From contig NC_135187.1 in NCBI RefSeq assembly GCF_041146795.1, forward strand, positions 17,436,556 to 17,500,555: DNA of 64,000 nt. The letters are read 5' to 3'. Source of the stretch: Maylandia zebra. Lineage: Eukaryota; Chordata; Actinopteri; Cichliformes; Cichlidae. Positions 1 to 13,000 of the stretch are shown one piece after another. Position 1 is the stretch's first letter. The number at the start of each line of letters is the position of its first letter. Both the position numbers and the translations under genes were made by a program. The notes under the pieces were generated by a model. It ran no database searches and was not told the DNA's origin. It saw only the letters and a list, made by a program, of their open reading frames with translations.

Positions 1-10
1 TGCCTCCTGA

Positions 11-160
11 TCCTCCCCAAAGCTGAAAGAACTGCTGAACCTCTGGCTCCTCTTCATTGCTCTTTCTGCCTCCACATCAGACTCCGACGATGAATCTCCC
101 TCTGACGAGCGTCCACGCGGTGACGACCGATCCTTTGAGTTTTTCGACCATGGCCGATGA
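11..160 (+). CDS. Possible 3'-terminal coding fragment of an unidentified gene
   Basis: The plus strand is open from the left side of the window to a TGA at 158-160. The last 26 codons are acidic and polar (residues read SDSDDESPSDERPRGDD and end FFDHGR), which looks like the disordered C-terminus of a protein. The first usable ATG is internal, so if real this is the end of a gene starting to the left. An AATAAA at 818-823 would give a 3' UTR of about 660 bp. In human the genes on this side of MYLIP are DTNBP1 and JARID2; I could not match the peptide to either. It may be chance. Confidence 0.2.
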   Translation, partial: SSPKLKELLNLWLLFIALSASTSDSDDESPSDERPRGDDRSFEFFDHGR

Positions 161-1429
161 TTCTCTTCAGACTCAGAGGAGCTGCTGGCCCTCTGGCCTC
201 TCCTCATACTTTGGTAAACAATTCCTCTCCTCCAGCTGCCCAGTACTACTCTTCCTTTGGCTTAACAGCGACAGATTGACAGAAAAAGAAGCGAAGTAGT
301 AACAGCTATCACAACAACAGCAGCCGCAGCAGCTCTGCTAGCATGGCACATTCTGACATAATATCTGCTTCAACAGGCACAGCTATGCCAGTGGAGCTGG
401 GCAGTGATGACGTTGTGATGTCATGTGCCCACATGCACACATACACACACTCTTGCACAAATCCCCTGCGTGGCTCTGTGTTCATGCTTCAGTCGAGTGA
501 GATGTGACTTGCCTCAAAGGGAAGTGATGTCACATTGCATGATGTCATACCTAGCCTCGAACCAGGAGTCTACAAATGGTCTGTGTTTGTGCAAGAGCGC
601 AGATGGTACAAGAAAAAAAAATAGATGCCCTACCCTTGAAATTGACCTAGATGTGCAACATGGTAGTCGTGATAACGATTTTCCTTTCTATGCTTTATTC
701 TTTGTGCTACAGTTGCGATGATATGCATCAAAAATAGTTTGTCTATTTTTGTCACAGGCTACCAAAATATACATTAAGTATTTTATGTTTTATTTACCCA
801 ATTAATTAAAGTGAAAAATAAAAGAATCATTAAAATCACTATGAGTTGCTCCAGATGTTTTTGTGTTTGCCATAAATATTGGTTCATTTGTCCAATTGTG
901 TGTGCATGTGTTTACTTTATTTTGGGGTGCTGTAGGACAAAGAGAGAATTTTTGAAAGCTTAAACCAATAACAGCAACAGCAGCTGTGCTCCTGTTGGAG
1001 CTCTTTGTGTTGTAGTAGTAGAGTACGTGTTTGTACGTGTGTGTTTGTGGTCTTATGAGGGCAGTCTGCTCAGTGAGTCCCAGACTAACAGCGAATGTTA
1101 GGTCACTGGCTATATGCTTGCTTTTCCATTTATGGTCCTGGTGGCTGCTCAGACGTCACGTCTCTCTGCTCATTCACTGCACACTTTCTTGCATCACCTC
1201 GGGGCAAAAGGACATTGCCTACTCCAAGCTGGCTGACATTCTCACACACAGAAAGACACACATACATGTTACATCAGATAAAATCTGTTGAGTCGACGTT
1301 TGAATATAGGCAGCGATGTGTCGTTGAAGGGAAGAGAAATTGATAATGACTGAAATGAGAATAATAACATTTCTCATACTGGTTTTATCTGATGTGATCA
1401 ACAATAAAAACCTAGTAGTTCTAGTCTGG
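161..1429. other. Non-coding stretch, no gene recognised
   Basis: No protein-like frame, RNA gene or clear repeat was seen. The only signal noted is AATAAA at 818-823, a possible cleavage signal for the fragment to the left. Short open frames here have no recognisable composition or family. Confidence 0.4.
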
Positions 1430-2575
1430 ACTACTGTGATTCATTATTATTGGATCGCTCTAAAAGCTTCCTGAAAAGCCTTCAGTTGATCCACAATCCG
1501 GCAGCTAGAGTACTGACAGGGATTAGGAAAAACAGCATATATTTCTTCCATATTGGCTTCTTCTGATAAATCCCTGTTATATTTAAAATTCAATTTAATA
1601 TCTTTCTCCCAAAATCTTGAATAATCAGGCCATGTCATATCTTAAAGACCTCTTAGTACCTATCCTAACAGAGCACTTTGTTATCAGACTGCTGGATTAC
1701 TTGTGTTTCCTAGGGTATTTAAAAGTAGAATGGGACCCAGAGTTCAGCGTTCAGGCCCCTTTTCTGTGGAACCATCTCCCAGTTTGGATTTCGGAAAGAA
1801 ACACACCCTCTATTTTTAAGATTAAACTTTTAAAAAACTTTATTTTTTGATAAAGTTTATCGTCAGGGCTGAATCAGGTGACCCATGAATCCTCTCTATA
1901 AGTTATACTGCGAAAAGTCTAGGCTAAAGGGGTCTTTCCATGATGCACTGAGTGTTTCTTCTTCACTCACCTCTTTTCACTCTGTGTTTACACACCTCTG
2001 TGCATTTAATCATTAAATGGTAAATGGCCTGTATTTATATAGCGCTTTACTAGTCCCTAAGGACCCCAAAGCGCTTTACACAACCAGTCATCCACCCATT
2101 CACACACTGGTGATGGCAAGCTACATTGTAGCCACAGCCACCCTGGGGCGCACTGACAGAGGCGAGGCTGCCGGACACTGGCGCCACCGGGCAACGGGTG
2201 AAGTGTCTTGCCCAAGGACACAACTACCGAGACTGTCCAAGCCGGGGCTCGAACCGGTAACCTTCCGATTACAAGGCCTTGTAATTGAGCCACGATCGCC
2301 ATTAGTTACTATTAATCTGTGACCCGCTTCCATAGTGTGTCTTTTGTCCCATCATCCTCTCCTTACCCCCTGTCGCAACAGATGGTTGCCATTCGCTGAC
2401 CCTGGCTCTGCCTGAGGTTTCTCCTTGTTAAAAGGGAGTTTTTCCTTCCCACTGTCACAGAGTGCTTGCTCATAGAGTGCTGCGTGGTTGTTGGGGTTTG
2501 CTTTCTAATTTTGTAGCGTCTTTCCGTACACTCTAAAGCACCTGAAGGCAACTGTTGTTTAGTAAACTGAAATAT
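1430..2575 (+). mobile_element. LINE (L2/Maui-like) 3' fragment, decayed
   Basis: The sequence around 1430-1850 resembles the C-terminal end of a fish LINE reverse-transcriptase ORF. Recognisable pieces are 'SYLKDLLVP', 'FLWNHLPVWI' and 'STFKIKLL'-like residues near 1620-1850. It is interrupted by frameshifts and stops, so it is inactive. The 3' untranslated part continues at 1850-2012 and resumes after an inserted SINE at about 2315-2575, where the family's motif for a run of T before 'CCTTCCCACTGTC' occurs near 2440. Clade assignment (L2/Maui-like) is by memory of cichlid and percomorph repeats and was not searched. Confidence 0.6.
2013..2314 (-). mobile_element. tRNA-derived SINE nested in the LINE fragment
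   Basis: Read on the minus strand, the element begins near 2314 with a tRNA-like head: an A-box-like GTGGCTCAATTA and a good B box GGTTCGAGCCC near 2250. It ends with the widespread fish tail containing AAAGCGCTATATAAATACAGG (about 2020-2055). The body contains CACCAGTGTGTGAATGGGTGGATGA. It interrupts an older LINE fragment, so it inserted later. Exact target duplications are not clear. A more decayed relative lies near 53620-53880. Confidence 0.65.
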
Positions 2576-3619
2576 GAATACAACTAAATTTAAGTGAATT
2601 CAATATGACATGAACATCACATTCTACAGATTCCACGTCAATCAGTTTTTTAAAAGATAAACATGACGTGACCAATTGTAGCCACCTTTAACACGATAAA
2701 CTCGCCTGTTTACTCTGTTTGTGTTTATGGAGCCCTGATAAAAATTTATGGTGCTACCCAGATTGGCAAAATCTATCCGGAACCCAAGTTTGGGTGAAAT
2801 CACTTTACTCGTCTCACAAGGATTTTCATGGCATAAATAAATGAAACCTGGATCCTCAGGTAAGATTTAAATGTGATAAATCGGAAGCTAGCACAGACAA
2901 AAATACAGCTGCCAGGAAATTACTTCATTTGAAGAAAAGTGTCAGTGCTTTTTGGCATTCAAAAAGTGATCCAAATAAAAGGGCCACAGAACGCATTATA
3001 CATCTTTAAATGTGCAGTATGTAAAGCTGAACCTTATTTTCACATCCCTTCCAAGTAAGTGCTTTAATACAATATCTAGATGATGAAGTGAGTGTTTTTA
3101 GGACTCGGCGAGGCAGTAATGCAGTGGCTGGGGAGTAGAAAAATATAGAGAAGCACACTGCATCTACTCTAAAATGTCCGCTGGCAGGAAAACTCAGAGC
3201 TTGGCTGAATACTATGCCTCCATAGTTTAAGTGTGGCTGCAGCTTTCTGCAGCGTCTTATCTGGCATCACTGCAGACTGATGCTGAATAATATATCATGA
3301 AATAGCAAGATGTGAAGAAATGATGAGGTAGAGCAGGGTGAATTATTAAGTCTCTCTTAGTCGTTTTATCTTGACCTTTTCCCCCACCTTGACACACTAT
3401 AATCAAACAGTTTCACGTTCTCCGACACTCAAACGGAGCAGCGTTATGGAAAAGTTGAAGTTGCTAATGTATATAAAAAAAAAAAATCACAAAAAGCTTT
3501 GGATGGAAAACAGCAAGCCAGCGAAGCTGAATGCGCTCCAGTTATGGGAGTTATTTCTGGACTGCTTCCACATACATTATTCACACGAAACGAAGGGTAG
3601 ACGGCACACAAGCCATTAA
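2576..3619. other. Intergenic, no feature recognised
   Basis: AT-rich non-coding DNA upstream of mylip. I saw no gene, RNA or recognisable repeat. It could hold distal mylip control elements. Confidence 0.4.
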
Positions 3620-4008
3620 ACTCACCCCGAGATCCGCGCGAGCTCGCTGAAACATCACAGCCACGAGGACAAGGTGAGTTCAGGTGCATGCAACAGGCGA
3701 GCCAAGTGAGGGCGCAGTGGACTCCTCACAGTTCAAGGCACGAGAGGCGAGATCGAGCCCGAGCGGCGTGCGGATGATACGCCACTTCTCATTGGCTCAG
3801 GATGTCAAATAGGCGGTGCTGTGCGCGGCGTTTCATTGATATACCCTACAGCTGGTGGCTGCGGACACCAAACGGAGTGAAAGGGCTAAGAAAGTGATGA
3901 CGGCTTGATGTAGAGGGGTTGTGGGGGTTTTTTAAGCGAAGGCTCGAGAGTTGGTAGAGTGTTTTAAAGAGTGGCACACCAAAGATTTTCAGAAACAAAA
4001 CAGTCAAA
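3620..4008 (+). promoter_or_regulatory. mylip promoter and 5' UTR region
   Basis: This stretch is richer in G+C and CpG than its surroundings and ends at the mylip start codon. A TATA-like GATATACCC lies near 3838. A direct repeat with 4-base spacing, AGGTGA-gttc-AGGTGC, lies at 3672-3687. It resembles an imperfect DR4 nuclear-receptor site, relevant because mammalian MYLIP is an LXR target. The same place also looks like a splice donor (AAG|GTGAGT at 3675), so an alternative leader exon is possible. The transcription start cannot be fixed from sequence. Confidence 0.5.
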
Positions 4009-7000
4009 ATGCTCTGCCACGTTACTCGTCCGGATTCGGTGGTGATGGAAGTGGAAGTTGATGCGAAGGCGAACGGTGAAGATTGCCTCAACAAGGTAAA
4101 GACGGGCTGCACGTTTTATTCTTCTTTGTGTCTTAATGTGAAAATAACGTCGCCGTATGTCCGTCGGTGAGCCAGCACGGCTCGGGTCGTCCGAAAAATA
4201 TTTTCTTATGTTTCAGTCAACTTCACCTCTAATGTGTCGCGCTCATTTATGAGTCGACTATATGTGGCGAATAAGACTGAAGAGCCGAGTTTCTGCACGA
4301 TTAGAAGATTTTATTTGTTTTTATTTCTTGAATTAATTAATTCGCCACAGCTTCATTGAGCTTCAGCTTTAAGCTACAACAAAACTGTCACCTGCTTTGT
4401 TGCTTGTAGCAAACTAGGACTGAGGAAACAATGTTCTGAGCGCCAAGTGCAGAAAAAAGGTCAACTCTTTCTTCTTTCGTGTCCTTTTCTTCTTCTTCTT
4501 TCGTTATTCTTTTATTTTAATAATACAAACCCTCTAAAGTGTCACTTCTGTCAAAAAGACACGGAGCTGAAACACGTAGAGAAAAGTTTTGTTAGGTTGC
4601 TGGGAAGCTGCCGACTGCCACTTCAGGCTCCTTCGCTTAGTCAGAGGCAGATGGCTTTGTGCAGGTTACTCCAGGTCATCCTGCCGCCTCTCAAGATGAA
4701 ACTTAGCTTTTCACATCTCTACCCACCACCACCCCCAACTCAACATGGACACAGTAGTAACTGTTATTTCCTTTGATTGCCATTTCCCCTCCTCATTATG
4801 ATGTTAATCTATTTAATATGCACAGAACGAGTTTTATCTCAGCCTCCTGGCTCCCTGTGCAGACTTTCAGCAGCAGTTATGTAATAAACCCATGGCTGCT
4901 GCCGCCGGAGGAGCGTGGGATTGCGGGCTTGATGAGCCCCTGTACCCCGGGAGGGGCTCCAAGTTCACTTCGTGAGCTTCAGAATATTGATGGGGGTTTG
5001 TGTGTTGGCGTATCTGCAGTAACAGCAGTACTGGTGAATTTCCTTGTAAAGAAAAAAAAAAAAAAAAGTCCAGTGGGACTTTACTCAGTTGGTTCTCGTC
5101 ACTTTCCACATGACAAGAAAAGTTATCGATTGCCTCTTTAAAGGAGCTCTTCACCATCTGTCACTGTCCTGTGGTGAAAAGCTTCACGCCTCACTTCGTC
5201 TGTTTTTTGTGACCCCCCCCCGCTTGTTTTGCCTTTCTTCAGGTTTGCAGAAAGTTGGGCATAATCGAAGTAGACTACTTTGGGCTGCAGTTCACAGGCA
5301 GCAAAGGAGAAAACCTGTGGCTGAATCTGAGGAACCGCATCAGCCAGCAGATGGATAATTTGACACCCTGTCGGCTCAGGCTGCGGGTCAAGTTCTTCGT
5401 GGAGCCCCATCTGATTCTGCAGGAGCAGACGAGGTACTTTTGAAAGTTTGCACGCTGTAAAGACACCGTGTGCAAGGAAATTTGCTCATAGGCCTTAGAA
5501 CAGCTATAACTCTGAACTACTTCCTCTTATTGTTTTGAGTGTGTAAATGTGTTCGTCATCTCCTCTAAAACGGGTCGAAGAAATGACATCAATTTTCTTT
5601 TTCATGACTTTAATGAGGAGCACGTGTTTGGGGAAACAAAACAAAGCCACCATTGGCGAGTTCCCAGAGCATAATCTGATCACTGTTTCCAACAAAGTGA
5701 AAATGCCCTATAGTAACCTCTTCCCCAGTCCTTCCGGGGTTACTATAGGTCATTTTGGTGAAGCACCAGGCAGGAAATATGATCCAGCAGCTCTGGTGCT
5801 GTGTGCTGCTCTGAGCCTACCCCCAGGGACCCTCTGTGTGACAGCCAGGACCTCTCGTCACTGCTCCCATTCAACTCGAAATATCTTTTTGTTTCAATTG
5901 GCCGTGGCTGTTTTTCGTGTGAACAAAAGCCCTCCCGTTTTCTGCTTTTTCTGCAGATGCGGTTTGGGGAAAAGCTTGTGTGAGGGGTGCTTACCCTTGC
6001 GAGAATATGCCGTCAATTAGAATAACCGTTGCAGCTGAAGTTCTGGATAACTCTTGTTCACTTTCTGTGCTTTATTGGTCATTAGGCGATGGCAAGCAAA
6101 ACTGCTGCTACAGTGAGTTGACATGTAGTTTTAACATGTGCCCTTCTCTGGTAGACTAGTTTAAAAAAACAAGTAACAATCCCAGGCTTGTCTGACTCGG
6201 TAGTCCCCTGCCCACAGACTGTAAAGTTATAAATGGAAAGTGAATTTTCAGCCTTTGAAATGAGTCCCAAAAACTTGTTTTGATGGAGTCGATGTTATGT
6301 TCACCCCGGGCAATGTGGTGAGTGTTTGATACCATGGATATGAATCAAGGAAGCACTTGAACTGCAGCATTCCACTAGAACTATTTATCAAGCTAAACTG
6401 TCCCTGTTGTTCTCCGGTTCACCTACTGCTCCGACTCTCTTCCTTCTCCCTTCACTGTGCTCTATCAAATGTAAAAAGAGGGGATTTCTACTGTTTCTTC
6501 ATGTGCTGCAGTTGGGCGATTAAACTGTGCCCACTCCTATTTCCTCTCTTTCTGGCTCTTCTCCCTCCATCTTCCTATTCCACTCCACTGTAGCCCATAT
6601 TTGGCAACCTTTTGAAGAAGAAAGTGAAAGGACAGTCAGGGGGGCTAAGGGCACGGAGGACACTTGGCTGCCTGTGCGCTGACCTCCAGTAGATTAGCAG
6701 GAGTTATCAGCAGATGGCTGGTGTTTGGTCAAGACGTGGGGGGTGGGCGGTGAAAAGAAGTGAGATAAAGATTTTAACTTGCAGGTAAGGTCAGGTGGGT
6801 CGCTGCTAATAAATACTCGCACATGTCACACTTCACCACGCTGTGAGGTTAGGTGTTTAATTTTGGCTCAGCCTTCATGCCGTCCGTCTGCTCAGATGTG
6901 ATATAATATGAGGGGTGAGCCTGCAAACACTGGCATCAGTTTTTAGAGAGAAGGCCAAGCTGTTGATGTTACAGCAGCAGCATTTTGAGGACAATCGCAC

Positions 7001-10000
7001 GTGGCTCAGAAAATCCTTTTAGTGCATTTAGAGTGGTGGCATTTCTATGAAAGACTCGCATCTTTTTTTTTTTTCTTGATTTTTTTATCTCGTGTGTGTG
7101 CATTTAACATCATCTTTGCTAGTGAACGGTCTACAAAAGAGTGGCATGCAAGGACCTTCTACACCAATTGATTAATTTTTTGTACTTGTAAAGAAAGGCA
7201 AAAGGACCAGTTTTAGCTTATTGTGTAGCTACAATGCATGGATGATTAATGCATCGTTTTCCTGAAAGATGGGTTTTGGAGGTTTTTTTTGTTTGTTTGG
7301 TTGGTTTTTTGTTGTTGTTTTTTTTGCTTTGTAGAAAATAAATTCAAAATTTAAGCAAATGGTGCTTAGACAGACTAGCTTCCCTTTTCTTGTTCTGTCA
7401 CCTTTGACCTAGTTAAGCTACAAGACTTCCTGAAAGTTGCTCTGAATGCACACATGCTGTCATGACACGCCTCATGACACAAAGCCATCTTCTACAGTCC
7501 ACTTTAAAAAAACAAACAAAAAAAAACCTTTTTTATTAGTCACACCCCTACACCTTCCACTGCAGCAGAACATCCAATAATTATTTTGAGTGCATTTGTG
7601 TACCCATCTGAGTATCTTCTGCTGCTTTTTTTTTTATTTATTTATTTATTTTCCCCTCTTGTGTTCAGTTGAGCAATAAGTAGCAAGTGTGTGCGAACTT
7701 TAGTAAATATTCCATGCAGAGCTTGGAGGATAGCCTTGTCACTGTCCCCTTATGGGCCTTTATAGACCTTACATAACCTGATGAACCTGCAGAGCTGCTT
7801 ATATAAGCTGCTGCGCACTTTGCTGCTGCTTTAAGCCTAGCAGGTCACAAGTGTTAACCCTGCATGTGAGCATTAAAAGAAGCCTTAATGCTCAGATGCA
7901 GCAGACTGTTTGGGCACATTCTGCCAATTCATTTTAATCTTTGGTAGATAAACGTGACATTCAGACTCTAAACCTGAATTCATAGTATTTAAGAGGGTAT
8001 GCAGTGTGACTGTATTGCGGGGCTTAAATTCAGCTTGCATCTGCGATAAAAGTGTCCCAGATCATGCTTCTAAAACCTCATTTACTTTTTTATCTGTTTG
8101 CTTTTCTTTTGCAGACTTGTTTAATATAGCTTGTCTAGAACAGTTTATGCTATTGTGTATAAAATTGACTTGGGGTGGCTTCTTTCCATCTCTCTATCAG
8201 CTTGTTTGTTTTTATTTATGTATTTTTCTTCTGTTCGTAAAAGTTCTTCGTTCCATAAGTTCTATAAAACATCCAGCATCAACTGACCTGTTACTGGAAT
8301 AATGCTGCTTTTATTGGTTAAAGGATGCTGACAGAAGGGCCTCAACAGTCTGTTATCTGCATCATTAAACGCTACTTGCTAAAGGGCATTTATAGTTTAA
8401 ATATGTGAATGTTTTCCCCTTCATTAGCACTCCTGTTTAGCATTCTGGTCAGGCAGTAAAAAAACAAAAAACTAGATGGCCCCAGAAGGCACAGCTATTA
8501 GCACAGGCTGTATCAGAGGTCCTGGTTGTTAACCCGTGTGCCTCCTCTGGTTTAAGCCTTTGTTTAACATCAATCCAAATCAAACTCAAAGTGAGTTTTA
8601 TTTAAAGGAGAATTATTTTAATTGATTATGGCTTTTGAATAAAATGTTTATTTGAATCACTGTTGTTCAGGATGGTGACACAAGTAGAAAAGACACGGAC
8701 AAACCCTAAACAGTTTTGCCTAAACGGTCTCCTCTGCTGTGTGTGTGTGTGTGTGTGAAGAAAAAGCTCAATTTGACTGCTTTTTTTTTTTTTTTTTTTT
8801 TTTTTTTTGTATTCTCAGCAGATCAGTTTTGTTTCTATAACGCACAATTGCAGATAAGGACTATGAAGAACGAGCCGTGTTTGACAAAGTTCATACACGG
8901 CCTCTTAGAGTGAATGTTCTACAAAAACAATTTATGCAGGTCACACTCGATTATCGTTTTCAGGTCGTTGTGACATGCTACACAGACTATTAAGCCAAAG
9001 ATCACATATGATGCCTGTGGGTCTTCGAGTGTTGTTTTATCTGCAAGCTCTACAATCAGTAATTCTTCTCCTCCAGCTTCTGTATAAATTTCTTACCGTC
9101 TGTTTGTTGTGCACTTGAGTAACCTTGCCGTGGTTCTTTTGAAGCCACAACATGACAGTTTTTATATTTTTATGGTGCCTGAACTTGATGCTGGGCAGTA
9201 ATGGCAATATTTTACCAGCCAGTTGCTTGAAACCCAAGAAGTGTTGCAGACAAGCAGCGGCTTTGTTTTAATACAGTGTCGGCTTTCAGTCCAACTTGTC
9301 AGTTCAAAAGCAAGTTTTATTTAGCGCTTGGCATTAATGCTGCGCAACTGTGCATCAAACTATGCGATCAAACCGCCCACAGCTTCAGAGAGGATGAGCA
9401 GAGGTAACTATAGTTCACTGACTGCTAGTAACCTCACGACACATTGCTTCTGGCAGGGTGTTATTTGACTAACTTACAAACCGCATTGTTGAGAGTCCAA
9501 CCGATGAGGTCGGAAACTCTAGTAGTGATTGGCTGAAAGAAGTGCAGGCGGAGGTGTTAGGTTTCAGTTTGCGGGGATGTTTTGTACTCCTGTGAAATGA
9601 ACCGGTTGACATTCAGCTTGGTGGTTGGTCACGGCACAAAAAAAAAGATGAAATGGTTTTTATAGATGGGTGGAACATACTGGAAAGTTTAGTTGACTTT
9701 GAAAAGTTCTGTTTTCTTCTTCAGAGCAAATGTATTTAGAAAAAAATAATAATTAAAGGTTCTCACTGAGTTGCTGGAGGGGGGGACAATTCCTTTAGGG
9801 ATATTTCAGTGTTTTCAAATGGTTCAAAGACGGAGCAGAATAAATCAGCTGAAAAATATATCTTCATCCCTCTTAGCTCCGCTCTTTGGCCGGTGACCTA
9901 TTTTGAAATATTCGTTCTCAGGGCCCAGGCCTGCTTTAATTGAATTATTCCAGTTAGGCAATCAAGTATTGAAACTCTTGCACAGCCCTTCACACAACGA

Positions 10001-13000
10001 TCTCCACAACATCCACAAGCTCTGTTTTCAGGAGATTTCATTTCACCTGTGCTCTCTTGGCACTGACGAGTGTTATGACTGTAAATGAGTAACCCTTTTA
10101 AGCCTTTGTTTATGGGTTTTCTCCATTAAAAGACAAAGCAATGGGGTGTATACAAAGTAATACAGTAGAAGTAGGCCACGAGACTTTGTGCACATTTCCT
10201 GGCATTCAGTCTGCATGTGTGCACGCTAGTTGGATCAGCCTAGAGAACAAAACAAATGCTGAGATGATGGCTGCAGCTCTAAAAGTACTTTCTTCAGTAA
10301 TGATGCATGTGCAAATGTATCTGGATAGTATCATGCATTGCTCCTTGACACTGTGACTCAGAGCTGTCTAGCTGCTGATAAATGGCTCTCCGGTCACTCA
10401 AAGGGGGGTCACGGTGACTAGATTCTTTATCATCTTGCTTGGAAACCAATTTGCTTGGGCCTGAGGGGGTTTATTTGTCCATTTCTGTTGTCTTTTGTTG
10501 CCGTTATAAAAGACTCGTAACCCTGAAGGATTTGTAAAAGACTTAACACTTTTTTTTTTTTATGCGTCCAGACATACTGAGTCACAAATCCTTCCTTTCT
10601 TTCTCAGTGTTTCCAAAAGGAAGCTGCACAGTAAATTTAAGGAAGTCTGCCTGAATTGGATCAAGACCACATCAGCAAATCAAGCTCAACTCCCATGTTG
10701 GGTTATATTGTGAATTTATGGGCTCTTGCTTGTCTAATAGGAAGGATCTTGACAGGTGCTGAGACTGCCCGATCCTAGCACAGCTGTCTGAAAAGCTCTT
10801 TATTCAACAAATAGGTCAGGAAGTCCTTGCCTTGTAACTAACAGGGACAAAAGTGATAAAACTTGCTTTTACCAGGTTAAATTTGTGACTGTGTGGTGTT
10901 GCTGTTCAAATCCAGTGTTTAAAAGCACAACAGCAGGACGCGTGCACATGAAGCAGTTGTGTGCCGAGTTGTTTTTGTGGTGTTCAGTGGAGTGCATATT
11001 TGTTACCTCAGGCTCGTCAGACAGGAACGACTAGCAGTGATCTCTAGTTACCTCTTCTTCAAGATTTTTCTTCCTAATAGTTATTTTAGCCTGAGCTCAG
11101 CAAAGCACGCACACCTGTTTACACATATCTGGCTTCCCACAACACTGGAGTAACACAAGTTTGGTGTCTTACCCTGCAGCCAAAGGGAAGGGCCCAAAAG
11201 TGCATCTCATGGCACACTGACACAAGTCGAGCAATGTTGAGGTAAAAGTTTTGGGTACGTCTCCTCTTTGTCTTGTCTTATCTTATCGGCGCTGCGATAG
11301 CCAACAGGTCCGCACTTGTGCTGAAGGGCGCTTTTGAAATTTTAATTGCCGTTCATGGCAGCAATGTACATCTTGGCAGTCCCCACTTAAACTAGAGTAA
11401 CCTCTGCGGCTTGCCCTATGGTAACCCTTTACGGCAACCTGTAGTAACCTCTCCGTCAAGTCGGTCCTATTGTTTGCGTCAGGCAGGTAGCTAACGAGCA
11501 GCTCGCCGTCACATGACGCCTGCTGGGCTTGACACAATAGATTGCAGTGTTTGTGTGTGCGCGTGCTTGAGGGAATGGGATGTTTAACACCATATCAAAG
11601 CAGTGTTTGTTATGCCTGAGGCTAGTCAGCTGCGGGGTTTCGTTGTTACAGTCTGGCTTTATCTGGGATGGTGTAGACTTGACTGTTTGTGTGCCCCACA
11701 GCTGCTTTTTGCTGCTGGAAACACTGCGAATGTGTGTTGGAGGAGGTGTCTGTTTTGTTTTTGGGTTTTTTTTTCTTTTTTTTTGCATTGCAAAGCTGAT
11801 GCACTGCATGTGCATATTCTGTGTGGGCTCCTCCTGCTCCCCTGAGATGACAGAGGAAACGCCACATCCATGTCTTCTGTAGTTCCCATAGGGGTTCTCA
11901 AGTAGATGCGTTTTCCACATAATCAAAACAAAGACTTTGTACACACATAATGAAGAGTGTGGTGAGTGCTTCTTCTCCACTCGACTCATAAATGTCCTTG
12001 TAAAGCTTCTCAAATATCCCGAAGTCACGGTATGACCTGATTTGCACAAATGAAAATGTCTCTCTTGGCATCATGCTTCAAAGGGAACTTTGGCCCAAGG
12101 GAGGTTTTGCTTTAGTCGAAATAGCGAGCAATTTGAGGCACAATATGCTTTAAGTCTACATCAGGAATATGGAGCTCCCAAAAAAAATGCTGAGAAGAGA
12201 GAAAAGTGCATTTTAAGTTTTATTTGTAGAGCACTGGAGGACTAAAGATGACAATCAGGATGTTTGTCCGGTGGAAGCTGCAGAGCAGGTTTATAGACAG
12301 TTACTTTGTTATAGGTCGAATCGAGGAAGGATCGTTTGGGTTACTTGCGTTCAGTGTTTTCATGATGTAAGAACTGAGTCACTTAGGGTGTTCCTGTTGA
12401 CGTATTGTCTCCTGCTGCTAGAAGGAAGAAAAGTCCTTACATCTTTTGGTCAAAACAATAGCAAGACATGTCAAGACTTGTGTTTTTGGAGTATGGAGAT
12501 ATTTTCCTTGACCACGCCAGAACTGTGTGTTCCCTGTTAAAACATTAACTCAAAACAATAACAGTTCTTGCCCACTGTAAAACTTCCACATTTCGGAGCA
12601 GAAATGGTTTGGTTTAGGCACAAGCATGAGTAACGACGTAATTAGGGTTTAAATGGCTATATCACATTTTTGGCAAGAAGCCCAAGAGATGGACATGGAT
12701 TACACACAGAGCCTGGCCGGCAGTCACGTAATCGAGCCCCAAGCAGTGCATGTTCAGTTTCCCATCGAGCTGCAAAGTCTAAATGCGCATGACATTAGAG
12801 AGCTGTTGTTTGCATCTTTAACTTTGTTTCTCAACTTCTACTTTTAGGGTTTCCAGTGAAATTACACTTAAAGGAAGTTAGTGGTGTATGTTTTTGAGGA
12901 AGTTGTAGAAACGGAGAGAGTGGTTGTAACCGCTGAGTACGAGCCAAGTGGTTTTTCCTTCTGCTGCACACACAGTTGCAGTCTGTGATGGGATTTAAGC

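Noticed and set aside
2202..2270. Possible tRNA gene
   Set aside because: A B-box-like sequence is present, but no cloverleaf closes. It is the tRNA-derived head of a SINE.
11456..12049. 197-aa minus-strand frame in mylip intron 2
   Set aside because: Low-complexity basic composition, antisense to the host intron, no domain and no conserved motif.
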